Shown here one piece after another: positions 1-8,727 of a stretch of DNA of 64,000 bases; the first letter of the stretch is position 1; each line of letters starts with the position of its first letter. Origin of the DNA: an uncultured Steroidobacter sp. Lineage in GTDB: Bacteria; Pseudomonadota; Gammaproteobacteria; Steroidobacterales; Steroidobacteraceae. The DNA lies in assembly GCA_937864115.1 (NCBI GenBank), contig CALMII010000024.1, positions 124,001 to 188,000 of the forward strand, read 5' to 3'. A program made the position numbers and the translations under genes. Under the pieces are notes generated by a model that searched no databases, was not told where the DNA came from, and worked only from the letters and a program-made list of their open reading frames with translations.

Positions 1-1186
1 CGTGCGCCAGCGCCGAAGCCAGCTGACCCAGCATGGTCACGCGACCGGCGTGAGTCAGTGCGCGGCGCAGTTCCGCCGCTTCCTGCTCGGCCTGTTTCTG
101 GTCGGAGATGTCGCGCAGCACGCCGCGCACCAGCACGGGTCTGCCGGCCGGACCGAATTCCACTTCGCCCTGGGACGATATCCAGCGGCACGGCCCCTGC
201 GGCGGATGGCAGCGGAACTGCACGGAGTAGTCGCCGTCCCGGTCGATGGCGCGCCGGAATACCTCGCCGATGTGATCGATGTCATCCGCATGGACCCGCG
301 AACGCAGCATGTCGAGCGAGATGGGTTCTTGCGGGTCGAGGCCGAACAGCGTCCGCGAACGTTCCGTCGCCCAGATCGCGTTGTGCCGCGAATCCCAGGT
401 CCAGAAGCCGAGCTGCGAAGCGTCCGCGGCGAGTTCCCGCCAGTCTTCGCTCTCGCGCAGCGTGTTCGCCAGCCGGCCCGCGCGCAGCGTATCGCGCCCC
501 ATCTCGACGGCGAGAACGCTCAGCGAGATCAGGAACGGCGGAGTGATGAGCATGGGCATGACGACAACGCCCCAGATCACGAGCTGGGTCGCCATCACCG
601 ACAGCAGCAGGAAGATCACGATGCCGGCGCTGACGACCACCGCCTTGTGACGATCGTCAGGCCGGTTGCGGCGCCAGAGCGCCGCCGCAGCATCGATCAC
701 GTAGACCATCACCAGAAGGTTGCTCAGCGTCGCAAACCACTGCCGGAAAGAGGTCTGGCCGCTGGTCACCACGGCAACCTGTTCTCCGAGGAACCGGATA
801 TGCCCGATGGCGTCGACGCGAACGAAGTTGAAATTGGTGTCCGACAGGAAATTGACGATCACGATGACCAGCCGCATCGCGACGATGGTCCACATCAGCC
901 AGGTTCTTCCCGTACCGAGATAGAGCCGGACGAAGAAAACGATCGCGGCGAAGTGGATGAACAGGGGCAGATGACACCAGCGCACCCAGAACGCCCAGTC
1001 CTGCGCGGACTGCGCGAGCATCATGTGCAGCTCGGTGAACGCGATGCCGGTGAGCGACACCGCGATGATTGCGAGCGCCAGGCTCGGATGGGCATTGCGA
1101 TCCTGAATCCAGACTGCGGTGTGAATGATGCACAGAAGCAGCGCGGCGGCCGCGGCACCGGACCAGAAGATCGTTACGTAACTCAT
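1..1186 (-). CDS. PAS-domain sensor histidine kinase (3' end outside window)
   Basis: Reading leftward from ATG 1186 (MSYVTIFWSG...), the frame stays open to the window edge, about 395 residues. Residues 1-170 hold several hydrophobic segments, as in an integral-membrane sensor module. Next come a short linker helix and a PAS domain (around residues 220-330, with WTWDSRHNAIWATERSRTLF). The last residues in the window read GRVTMLGQLASALAH, the start of a HisKA H-box whose final His is the expected phosphoacceptor. The ATPase domain lies beyond the window. The signal and the partner regulator are unknown. The ribosome binding site before 1186 is weak, so the start is moderately certain; the frame itself is convincing. 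Confidence 0.8.
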   Translation of the reverse strand, partial: MSYVTIFWSGAAAAALLLCIIHTAVWIQDRNAHPSLALAIIAVSLTGIAFTELHMMLAQSAQDWAFWVRWCHLPLFIHFAAIVFFVRLYLGTGRTWLMWTIVAMRLVIVIVNFLSDTNFNFVRVDAIGHIRFLGEQVAVVTSGQTSFRQWFATLSNLLVMVYVIDAAAALWRRNRPDDRHKAVVVSAGIVIFLLLSVMATQLVIWGVVVMPMLITPPFLISLSVLAVEMGRDTLRAGRLANTLRESEDWRELAADASQLGFWTWDSRHNAIWATERSRTLFGLDPQEPISLDMLRSRVHADDIDHIGEVFRRAIDRDGDYSVQFRCHPPQGPCRWISSQGEVEFGPAGRPVLVRGVLRDISDQKQAEQEAAELRRALTHAGRVTMLGQLASALAH

Positions 1187-1531
1187 ACCGGAGTCGAACC
1201 ATGGCGTCCGCGCTCAGTCGCGAACTGCTGGTGCTGTCTGTTCCCGCTGTCGTTGCACTTCATTCACGCGACGAGCGACGAGAAGCAGCTCTCGTCGCAG
1301 CTGCGCTGCCGTTTTGTTTTCCTCATCATAGATGCATGCGCGACGATGGGACTGTAGCTATTCAACGCAATCGTCGCGACGAGCTCGTTTCTTGCCGAAA
1401 CATGCGTGATCGCGGCGCGCGATGTCGTCGATGTCTGCGGCGGCGAGATCGGAAGCATCGAGTCGGTGCCCCTTGTGCGGATGGCGATGCGTCGCCGAGG
1501 TCTCGATGATCGACGACGGAGGCATGATGGC
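1187..1531. other. Divergent intergenic region
   Basis: About 345 bp between the leftward sensor kinase and the rightward MFS gene. Frames open here in several directions but have arginine-rich, shadow-like composition, so I call no gene. Promoters for both flanking genes should lie here; I could not pick a convincing -35/-10 pair. A GGAGG Shine-Dalgarno at 1518-1522 belongs to the MFS gene. Confidence 0.5.
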
Positions 1532-2839
1532 TTGAGCGCGCAACGCGGCAGCGAACGACGATTCGAACGACCGGCGGCGGTATCGCTTGCCGTCCTGCTC
1601 GCGGTATTCGCAATCAACTACATGGATCGCCAGATCCTGGCCATCCTGATCGAGCCCATTCAACGCGATCTGAATCTCGGCGACGGACAGGCGGGCCTGC
1701 TCTATGGGCTGGCGTTTGCGGTGTTTTACTCCGTGCTGGGTATTCCCATCGCACGCTGGGCGGATCGATCCGACCGCACGCGGATCATCGTCGGCTCGAC
1801 GGCGCTGTTCAGCGTCATGACGGTGGCCTGCGGCATGGCGACCGGTTTCGTGCCGCTCCTGCTGGCGCGCATCGGTGTCGCCATCGGGGAGGCCGGGACG
1901 GGTCCGCCGTCGCACGCCATCATTGCCGACCTGTATCCTGTCGAGCGTCGCAGCACGGCGATGTCCGTGTTTTCGCTCGGACCCCACATCGGCATCGTGC
2001 TGGGACTGGTACTCGGCGGTCTGTCGGCGCAGTGGCTGGGATGGCGCGAAGCGTTCCTGCTCGCGGGCGCGATCAGCTTCGTCGTGGCGCTGCTGGCGCT
2101 GGGCGCGCTCAAGGATTCCCCGCAGCGGAACGTTCAATCCGATCCGGTGCGCCGGATTCCCGCGGCTGCCATCGTCGGTCAGCTATGGCGTTATCGCTCC
2201 ATCCGGCATGTCACGGTCGGATCGACCGTCGCCAGCATCGCCGTCTCCGCACTCATGGGATGGTTGCCGACGTTCCTCATGCGCTCGCATCACTTCAGCC
2301 CGGCGGATGCCGGTCTGCTGCTCGCACTGGTGCTCGGCGTTCTCGGAGGAATGGGCACGGTTGCCAGCGGGCTGATCGCGGACAGGGCGGGGCAGCGGGA
2401 CGGACGCGCGCGGCTGGGCAGCGTGGCGGCCGGCATGTTGCTGAGCGCGCCGTGCTGGGGCATCGCGTTCGCCAGCGACGACTTCGGGATCGCGATACTC
2501 GGACTGGCATCGGGAGGCGCGCTGATCGCGTTTCACCTGGGACCGACGTTCGCCATGGTGCAATCGCTGGTCGTCCGCGAGGGACGGGCATTGGCTGCGG
2601 CCTTGCTGCTCTTCGTGGCGAACCTGGTGGGTGTGAGCATCGGGCCGCTGCTGGTGGGGGCCGTCAGCGACCAGTTGGCGATGACGCACCACGACGAATC
2701 CCTGCGCGTGGCATTGCTCGGCGTTCTGCCGCTGTATCTGTGGGCGGCGTATCACTATCACGTGGCGGCGCGCACCCTGGAGAACGATCTGTGTCTGGCG
2801 ACGGTCGCCGACGATCTTTCATGCAGGCCCGCCGCGTAG
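1532..2839 (+). CDS. MFS transporter, spinster-like
   Basis: A 435-residue major facilitator protein with about 12 hydrophobic segments. The first helix ends in NYMDRQILAILIEPI, and the loop after helix 2 carries RWADRSDRTRI, both typical of spinster-like MFS permeases in proteobacteria. I chose TTG 1532 because GGAGG lies at 1518-1522 and because translation from the in-frame ATG 1406 adds about 42 arginine-rich residues with no family counterpart. The substrate cannot be told from sequence. The gene stands alone and converges with the TPR gene, with only 12 bp between stops. Confidence 0.85.
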   Translation: MSAQRGSERRFERPAAVSLAVLLAVFAINYMDRQILAILIEPIQRDLNLGDGQAGLLYGLAFAVFYSVLGIPIARWADRSDRTRIIVGSTALFSVMTVACGMATGFVPLLLARIGVAIGEAGTGPPSHAIIADLYPVERRSTAMSVFSLGPHIGIVLGLVLGGLSAQWLGWREAFLLAGAISFVVALLALGALKDSPQRNVQSDPVRRIPAAAIVGQLWRYRSIRHVTVGSTVASIAVSALMGWLPTFLMRSHHFSPADAGLLLALVLGVLGGMGTVASGLIADRAGQRDGRARLGSVAAGMLLSAPCWGIAFASDDFGIAILGLASGGALIAFHLGPTFAMVQSLVVREGRALAAALLLFVANLVGVSIGPLLVGAVSDQLAMTHHDESLRVALLGVLPLYLWAAYHYHVAARTLENDLCLATVADDLSCRPAA

Positions 2840-2851
2840 AACTCGCATCCG

Positions 2852-4522
2852 TCAGTTCAGCAGCACGATGCCTGCCTTGCGGCAGCCCTCGGCGATGCGC
2901 TCGCGCAGTTCCGGCGACTTGATGTAGTGGCCGATGAGGGTGCGGCCTCGTCTGGCGAAATCAGGTTTGATGCGCAATAACTCGGCGGCGCTGGCGCGGG
3001 CCTCCTGCGTCCGTCCGAGGAGACCCAGGCAGCTGGTGATCATGAGATCGCGCCAGAAAAAGACGCGGTCGGGATATTCGAGCGCGGCGACGTACGCCTC
3101 GTCGAACTGTCCGCGTCGCAGGGCATCGGCCCAGAGGCCGTGCCGCACATGGGACAGGCAATACGGATTGCGAGCGAGTGCATCGTGCATCAGGGGCACG
3201 CCACGCTCCCAATCCCCCGACAGCGACAGCAGCCAGCCGATGATTTCCCGGTAGGCGAGCGAACCGCGGCTGGCGTGCAGCGCGCGATCGAGTTCGTCGC
3301 GCGCGGCGCCGAGTTCTCCCTTGACCACCAGACAGGCGGCCAGGATGCAGCGAATCCTGGCGCTGCGGGGTTCGAGCAGCACGGCCTGGTAGGCATAGCC
3401 GATCGCGGCATCGATCGATGTCGGCCGGTCGAGCAGTTCGAAGGCATGGTTGATCTGGTAGAGACGCGACAGATAGAGCCAGCCCAGTGCCACCTCGGGC
3501 TCCCGTACCGTCGATCGCTTGAGGGCTTCGATGGCGGGGTTCAGCGACGCGAGCTGGCGCGAAAAGAAGAAGTGATAGCAGCTCACGATGGCGTCCACGC
3601 TGCGACTCGATTCGCCGTGCTCGCCGCCATGCTCGCTCGCGAGCAGCCGCACGATGACGCCGTTCTCGGATGCAATGCGCGCCGCGATCACCAGCGGAAT
3701 GTCGTCTGGACTGCAGCAGATCTGGTCCGGCGCGGCGCTGTGGTACTCGTCGCTCCAGGCCTGTTCTCCGCTGGAACGATCGATCAGGGAAACCGTCACG
3801 ATGACATCAGCGCCGGCCGTGCGCAGGTTGCCGCGCAGTTCGAAGCGCACCGACGCCTGATACGGCAGATCGAGTCTTTCCAGATCGCGCTGACGGATGA
3901 CACGGACGTCGCCATAGCGCGCGATCTCCATCGCGAGCTCATCCTCGATGCGTGCGGCAATGCTGCGGTCGCCGGCGCCGGCGGTATCGAGATGCCCGAT
4001 CAGCAGTACCGGCCATTCCGGTGCTACCAGCGACAGCGAGATGCGTTTCACGCGCAGCCGCGCATCCGCTTCCTGCGTCACCTTGTCGGTGAAGACCGGC
4101 GTATAGCAGCCCTTGGGCAGTTCGATGCGAACGGCGCTCTTGTTGCCCGTCAGCAGGTAGAAGCGTTCGAGAGAACGTCGCAGCCGGCCGGCCTGTACGC
4201 GGACGACGGGATCGAGAATGGCGTCGAAGTCGCCCTTGCGCCCGAAGACGCGCGTGGCGATGACCGCCTGATTCAGCGCCTGACCGCGGCCGGCGAGGGT
4301 TTCTTCGACGATGAACGTCAGGAAATCCCGCGAGCGCGAGGCGCCGTCGAACTGCTGGCTGGTCAGCAGCTCTTCCAGGTGATCGCGAATGGTGCGCGCA
4401 AACGATTCGACCTGGGGCCGGCTGCCGGGGCGCAGGGCGGCGCTGCCGCTTGTTGCAAGCACAGTCAGACTGCCGGTGCGTTCCTGTTCCATCGGGTTCC
4501 TGCGACTGACACCCGCGGCCAT
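2852..4522 (-). CDS. TPR protein with FlgO/TolB-like middle region
   Basis: A 556-residue protein with no signal peptide or membrane segment. Residues about 35-130 (LEELLTSQQF...RDFLTFIVEETLAG) match the conserved N-terminal region of a family of TPR regulators found in proteobacteria. Residues 140-280 (RIEDELAMEIARYGDVRVIR) resemble the FlgO/TolB-like domain that often precedes TPRs in CadC- and adenylate-cyclase-like proteins. Residues 310-545 form helical TPR-like repeats. It is probably a cytoplasmic regulatory or scaffold protein; no catalytic site is visible. An alternative ATG at 4492 has AGGA just upstream and may be the true start. Confidence 0.7.
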   Translation of the reverse strand: MAAGVSRRNPMEQERTGSLTVLATSGSAALRPGSRPQVESFARTIRDHLEELLTSQQFDGASRSRDFLTFIVEETLAGRGQALNQAVIATRVFGRKGDFDAILDPVVRVQAGRLRRSLERFYLLTGNKSAVRIELPKGCYTPVFTDKVTQEADARLRVKRISLSLVAPEWPVLLIGHLDTAGAGDRSIAARIEDELAMEIARYGDVRVIRQRDLERLDLPYQASVRFELRGNLRTAGADVIVTVSLIDRSSGEQAWSDEYHSAAPDQICCSPDDIPLVIAARIASENGVIVRLLASEHGGEHGESSRSVDAIVSCYHFFFSRQLASLNPAIEALKRSTVREPEVALGWLYLSRLYQINHAFELLDRPTSIDAAIGYAYQAVLLEPRSARIRCILAACLVVKGELGAARDELDRALHASRGSLAYREIIGWLLSLSGDWERGVPLMHDALARNPYCLSHVRHGLWADALRRGQFDEAYVAALEYPDRVFFWRDLMITSCLGLLGRTQEARASAAELLRIKPDFARRGRTLIGHYIKSPELRERIAEGCRKAGIVLLN

Positions 4523-4649
4523 GACTCGTATGGTCCCGCTCTTTGTTGGTCGTGGGTGTATGCGGGAAAGCCTGTCTTGCGCAGCAATTGCCAGTCAATA
4601 GGCACAAGTCGCCTTGCCGGTCGCTTGCCTGCCGCCGCGCGGCCTTCGA

Positions 4650-4955
4650 TCAGTGTCCGTGGCCGCGGGTACTTTCTTCGATGTAGCTCAGCAGCTCGCG
4701 TTCGAGTCTCAGGCGCAGGGCCGAATACTCGCGTCGCAACGCATCATCGGTGTTGGTCCGCTCGAGACGATCGCAAACCTGCGAGCAGGCCTCGTATTCC
4801 TCGCACAGATCGCGAAAGGTCTCGTGACGGCGCAGCAGTATCAGCGATACCGACTGCAGGTGCGGAAAGCGTTCGAGCAGCAACGCGACGCAGTCGCGGC
4901 TCATCCGCGCTTCCGCACCGTTGTCCGTCGATCCTGGAGGCTCGGAGCGTGGCAT
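4650..4955 (-). CDS. Small conserved hypothetical protein
   Basis: A 101-residue soluble, largely helical and charged protein that ends in a His-rich tail (STRGHGH). A Cys pair (EEYEACSQVCDRLER) sits in the middle helix. No family is recognised. Codon use and helical periodicity look genuine, and the gene sits alone between the TPR gene and the LuxR-type regulator. An internal ATG at residue 18 (MSRDCVALLLERFPHLQSVS) is an equally possible start. Confidence 0.55.
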   Translation of the reverse strand: MPRSEPPGSTDNGAEARMSRDCVALLLERFPHLQSVSLILLRRHETFRDLCEEYEACSQVCDRLERTNTDDALRREYSALRLRLERELLSYIEESTRGHGH

Positions 4956-5018
4956 CTCATGCGTTCCCCTGGGTGCCGCGATGATTCACGCGGGAACGCG
5001 GGCCGGGAAGTAACGCGC

Positions 5019-5114
5019 GGTAGGTTACGGTGTCATACCCGCCCGCAGACCGTGTGGCGCAGCGGAGTCGCGCCGGCATGAGTCGGGCCTGTAACGTAAC
5101 TTACCGTTTGTTAC
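5019..5114. promoter_or_regulatory. Cluster of GTAAC/GTTAC inverted repeats
   Basis: GGTAGGTTAC (5019-5028) is an almost exact inverted copy of GTAACTTACC (5096-5105). Further GTAAC at 5091 and GTTAC at 5110 lie beside it. The cluster occupies the region upstream of the LuxR-type gene that starts at 5175. It looks like a set of regulator binding sites, possibly autoregulatory; this is inferred from symmetry alone. Confidence 0.35.
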
Positions 5115-5174
5115 TTCAGATGCGCGCCGGCTGCGTGGATTCTCGCCGTACCGTCAACGGCACAGGCAGGGTTC

Positions 5175-5867
5175 ATGCACATTCTCGGCGACGATTCGAT
5201 CGTTCATCTGATCGTGGAAAGCGAAGCGCTGCGCGCGCAGATCGTTGCCGCGGTCGAGCGCGCCGGCGGGCGGACGCAGATGCATTCCCGGTTGCGGGAA
5301 TTCCTGGCTCACGACAGGGACTGCCTGCCCGGTTGCCTCGTCGTGGAAGTTCCCGCCGGCCGTGCGGCGGGACTGGAGTCGCTGTGGAACGCGAAACCTG
5401 CGACGCCGATGATCGTGGTGTCCGCCTCCGAAGACGTGGAAACGGCGGTCGAAGTCATGAGACAGGGCGCCTTCGACTGCTTCGATCTGCCGCTGGCCGA
5501 GGAAGAGAATTTCCTGCTCGCAATCGCTGCAGCGATGCATTGCCATGCCGACAACCGGCTGCGCGCACAGCGTCACGCGGAACTGCGCAGCCGCGTGGAG
5601 TCGCTCACGCCGCGCGAGCGCGAGGTCATGTCGCTGGTCATTGAAGGGACGTTGAACAAGATCATTGCCTCGCAACTGGGGCTGAGCCGCCGGACGGTGG
5701 AAACGCATCGGACCAATGTCATGGCCAAGATGCGGGCAACGTCGGTCGTGCAGCTCATCAACATGTCCCTGATCCTCGAGGAGGCGGAAACGTACCGAAG
5801 CCGCACGGCACCGGTCTGGCGCCGCAACGCGTCGGGTTCTGCCATGAAAAATTCCGTGTCGGCCTGA
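5175..5867 (+). CDS. FixJ/NarL-like regulator with degenerate receiver domain
   Basis: A 230-residue protein with a receiver-like N-terminus and a LuxR-type HTH (about residues 140-200, SLTPREREVMSLVIEG, then SRRTVETHRTNVMAKM). The overall layout is that of FixJ/TtrR regulators. The receiver lacks the usual chemistry: where FixJ has LVTDLRMP this protein has LVVEVPAG, so the phosphoacceptor Asp is Glu58; the conserved Lys of the KP motif is Leu (FDLPL); and the N-terminal acidic pair is changed. It probably works without phosphorylation or through another signal. No kinase gene is adjacent. It lies just upstream of the DUF3300 gene and may control it. Confidence 0.8.
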   Translation: MHILGDDSIVHLIVESEALRAQIVAAVERAGGRTQMHSRLREFLAHDRDCLPGCLVVEVPAGRAAGLESLWNAKPATPMIVVSASEDVETAVEVMRQGAFDCFDLPLAEEENFLLAIAAAMHCHADNRLRAQRHAELRSRVESLTPREREVMSLVIEGTLNKIIASQLGLSRRTVETHRTNVMAKMRATSVVQLINMSLILEEAETYRSRTAPVWRRNASGSAMKNSVSA

Positions 5868-5872
5868 GCGAG

Positions 5873-7204
5873 ATGAAACGTACTCTCCTGATCGGCTGGG
5901 CGATGCTTCTCGCGGTGTTCGCGGGCACGTCCCACGGAGCCGAGACCCAGCCGGCTCCCGCCGCACAGAATGCAGTCGCATTCAAGCCGGAGGAACTCGA
6001 ACAGATCGTCGCGCCGATAGCGCTCTATCCGGATGCATTGCTCGCCCAGGTGTTCATGGCCTCGACGTACCCGCTGGAGATCGTGCAGGCGGCACGCTGG
6101 TCGAAGGAACATCCCGACGTGAAGGGCGACGCAGTCGCCAAACAGCTCGAAGGGCAGAGCTGGGATCCGAGCGTCAAGTCGCTCGCGGCATTTCCGGATG
6201 TGCTCGCGATGATGAGCGAGAAGATCGACTGGACCCAGAAACTGGGCGATGCCTTCCTGGCGCAGCAGAAAGATGTGATGGCCGCGGTGCAGCGCCTGCG
6301 CGCCAAGGCGAAGGACGCCGGCAATCTGAAGAGCGGCAAGGAGCAGGTGGTCAAGACCGAGCCGGCGCCCGCGGGCGCAACGACGCCGCAGATCATCGTG
6401 ATCGAATCCAAGGATCCGGAAGTCGTCTATGTGCCGACGTACAACCCGACCGTGGTCTATGGAACCTGGCCGTATCCGGCCTATCCGCCGTACTACTACT
6501 ATCCGCCGGCCTACGTTCCGGGCGCGGCATTCTTCTCCTTCAGTGTCGGCGTGATCGTCGGCGGCGCGATCTGGGGCGACTGCAACTGGGGAGGCAACGA
6601 CATCGATATCGACATCGACCGCTACAACAACTTCAACCGCAACGAGATCAACACCAACCGCGACAACATCGGCAATCGCGCCGGCACCACGGGCAAGTGG
6701 CAGCACGACTCGGGGCACCGCAAGGGCGTGGGTTATCGCGACACGGCGACGCAACAGAAATACGGGCGCGCCAGCAGCCAGCAGGCCGTGCAGTCGCGCG
6801 AGCAGTTTCGCGGTCATGCCGAGCAGGGCCGGCAGCAGATCGCACGCGAGGGCGCGACGAACCAGCGCGATCTGAGCGGGAATCAGATCGGTACGCGCGA
6901 CGGCGGGGCGGCGCAAAGCCGGACGGACAGAAGCCTGGGTACCTCGCCCAGCCGCGATCTCGCTGCCGCGCAGAGTCGTGCCGACCGCGAGATGGGTTCA
7001 TCGCAATACCGGGATCTCGGCGGATCGCAGAGTCGCACCGACCGGAACATGGGTGCTTCGCAGAGCCGCGACTACGGTTCTTCGCGTTCATCCGACGCAT
7101 TCAGCGGCGTCGGCAACGGCGCCAGCACGCGCGCGAACAGCAGCCGCGGCATGTCGAGCCGTTCGTCCGCAGGCATGTCGCGCGGCGGCGGACGGCGGCG
7201 CTGA
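5873..7204 (+). CDS. DUF3300 family exported protein
   Basis: A 443-residue protein with an N-terminal signal peptide (MKRTLLIGWAMLLAVFAGTS). The DUF3300 domain covers residues about 40-230, including the hallmark stretch EQIVAPIALYPDALLAQVFM and the Tyr/Pro-rich PAYPPYYYYPPAYVPG. The C-terminal half is low-complexity, with repeated SRTDR.MG and SRD units, and is probably disordered. The function of DUF3300 is unknown, but the family is commonly encoded beside DUF2950 proteins, as here. The start is 5 bp after the stop of the LuxR-type gene, so co-transcription with it is likely. Confidence 0.88.
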   Translation: MKRTLLIGWAMLLAVFAGTSHGAETQPAPAAQNAVAFKPEELEQIVAPIALYPDALLAQVFMASTYPLEIVQAARWSKEHPDVKGDAVAKQLEGQSWDPSVKSLAAFPDVLAMMSEKIDWTQKLGDAFLAQQKDVMAAVQRLRAKAKDAGNLKSGKEQVVKTEPAPAGATTPQIIVIESKDPEVVYVPTYNPTVVYGTWPYPAYPPYYYYPPAYVPGAAFFSFSVGVIVGGAIWGDCNWGGNDIDIDIDRYNNFNRNEINTNRDNIGNRAGTTGKWQHDSGHRKGVGYRDTATQQKYGRASSQQAVQSREQFRGHAEQGRQQIAREGATNQRDLSGNQIGTRDGGAAQSRTDRSLGTSPSRDLAAAQSRADREMGSSQYRDLGGSQSRTDRNMGASQSRDYGSSRSSDAFSGVGNGASTRANSSRGMSSRSSAGMSRGGGRRR

Positions 7205-7220
7205 GAGCCAGGAGACTTTC

Positions 7221-8144
7221 ATGCGAACGGCGATGATCGTATCGATGGCTCTCGCAATCGCAGCGACAGCCTGCAGCCGCGTTCCGCGCCAGCACGACTT
7301 TGCGACCGTCGATGACGCGGTGCAGGCGTTGATCGCTGCAGCAAGGACAGACGATACCGCTGCGCTGCTCGAAATCATCGGCAGCGATGCCGCCTCGCTG
7401 GTCGAGTCCGGCGACCCGGTGCAGGACAGGAACGGCCGCGAGCGCTTCGTGCAGGCGTACGAGCAGTCGCACAGGATCGAGAAACTCGACGATGGCTCGC
7501 AGGTTCTCGATGTGGGCGAAGACCAGTGGCCGTTTCCGTTCCCGCTGGTGCAGAGCAGTGATCGCTGGCGATTCGACAGCAGCGCGGGTGTGGAGGAAAT
7601 GGTCAATCGCCGGGTCGGCGCCAACGAACTGGCGACGATCCAGTCCTGCCTGGCCTTCATCGATGCCGAGCGCGAGTACTACAGCCGCAATCCGCAGCGC
7701 GATCCGCTGCTGCACTTCGCCCAGAAGCTGGTGAGCACCGCCGGCCAGAAGGACGGCCTGTACTGGCCGACGACGGCAGACGAGGAGCCGAGTCCGCTCG
7801 GCGAGCAGTTCGCGACCGCACGCGGCGAAGGTTACTTCGCAAAGACGCCGGTGAAGGATCAGCCTTATCACGGCTACGTCTATCGGCTGCTGAGCGCGCA
7901 GGGACCGCATGCAGCCGGCGGCGCCTACGACTATCTGGTGCGCGATCGGATGCTGGGCGGCTTCGCCCTGATCGCCGTGCCCGCGGAATACGGCAGCAGC
8001 GGCGTCATGACTTTCATGGTGAGTCACGACGGCGTCGTGTACTCGAAGGATCTCGGCAGCGGGACGCCGCAGGTAGCCATGAAGATCGACGTCTTCGATC
8101 CCGATCCGAGCTGGAAGCGCGAGGCCGCCATCTCGGATCAGTAG
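7221..8144 (+). CDS. DUF2950 family exported protein
   Basis: A 307-residue protein with signal sequence MRTAMIVSMALAIAATACSR. The Cys may be a lipidation site, although the lipobox is weak. The body matches DUF2950: FATVDDAVQALIAAARTDD near the N-terminus and the C-terminal GGFALIAVPAEYGSSGVMTF. ATG 7221 is chosen because AGGAG lies at 7210-7214; frames extending further upstream only read antisense-like sequence. It follows DUF3300 by 16 bp, the usual pairing of these two envelope families. The molecular role is unknown. Confidence 0.88.
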   Translation: MRTAMIVSMALAIAATACSRVPRQHDFATVDDAVQALIAAARTDDTAALLEIIGSDAASLVESGDPVQDRNGRERFVQAYEQSHRIEKLDDGSQVLDVGEDQWPFPFPLVQSSDRWRFDSSAGVEEMVNRRVGANELATIQSCLAFIDAEREYYSRNPQRDPLLHFAQKLVSTAGQKDGLYWPTTADEEPSPLGEQFATARGEGYFAKTPVKDQPYHGYVYRLLSAQGPHAAGGAYDYLVRDRMLGGFALIAVPAEYGSSGVMTFMVSHDGVVYSKDLGSGTPQVAMKIDVFDPDPSWKREAAISDQ

Positions 8145-8156
8145 CGCGGCACGTTC

Positions 8157-8474
8157 TCAGTTCTTGCCGCCGATGTCGTAGCGCGCACGCAGCCGTTCGC
8201 GGATCTTGTCGAGGATGCGGCCGGACTCCTCCGGTCCGAGCGCTCTCATGCTGTCTTCGGTCAGCGCGTAGTGCATCTTCACCAGTGCGGCGAGGTTGCG
8301 GAACGCCTTCTCGCTGGATCTGCCGCAGACCGTTTCATCTCCGGCGATCACGCGCTCGATCACGCCGGGATCCAGGATGCGCAGGTCGCAGATCGCTGCC
8401 AGTCGCGCGATCTCCGCGTCCACGGTACCGAGCTGCAACTCATGCCACTGGTTTCCGAAGTCTGGTGTGGTCAT
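8157..8474 (-). CDS. Small conserved hypothetical protein
   Basis: A 105-residue acidic, helical, cytoplasmic protein (MTTPDFGNQWHELQLGTVDA...). GGAG lies 8 bp before ATG 8474, which is why I prefer this start over a longer Arg-rich version starting at 8558. No family is recognised. It converges with the DUF2950 gene, with 12 bp between the stops. Confidence 0.6.
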   Translation of the reverse strand: MTTPDFGNQWHELQLGTVDAEIARLAAICDLRILDPGVIERVIAGDETVCGRSSEKAFRNLAALVKMHYALTEDSMRALGPEESGRILDKIRERLRARYDIGGKN

Positions 8475-8727
8475 TGCGAGAACTCCGTGTGCATTCGCCG
8501 TCGGGTTCATTCTGCGCCTGCGTGCGACGCGGCAACAGCGGCGGTCCTTGAATTGCACTTGATGCGTATGCGAAGCCGCATCGCGCGTCGAATCGGAAGT
8601 TTCATTCTCATCTTTCTCCGGTCCGCTACGTATGGCGGCGAAGACCCGTTCTCCTAAGATGAAACGAGATCAGCGGTGCCGCGAACTACCGCCGCGACAG
8701 GCGGACATCAATGAGGAATGAGCAGTC

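Noticed and set aside
8540..8727. Possible FNR box (TTGAT....ATCAA) upstream of the serine dehydratase operon
   Set aside because: Only a half-site TTGAT near 8560 was found; the second half does not match, so oxygen control by FNR is not supported from sequence.
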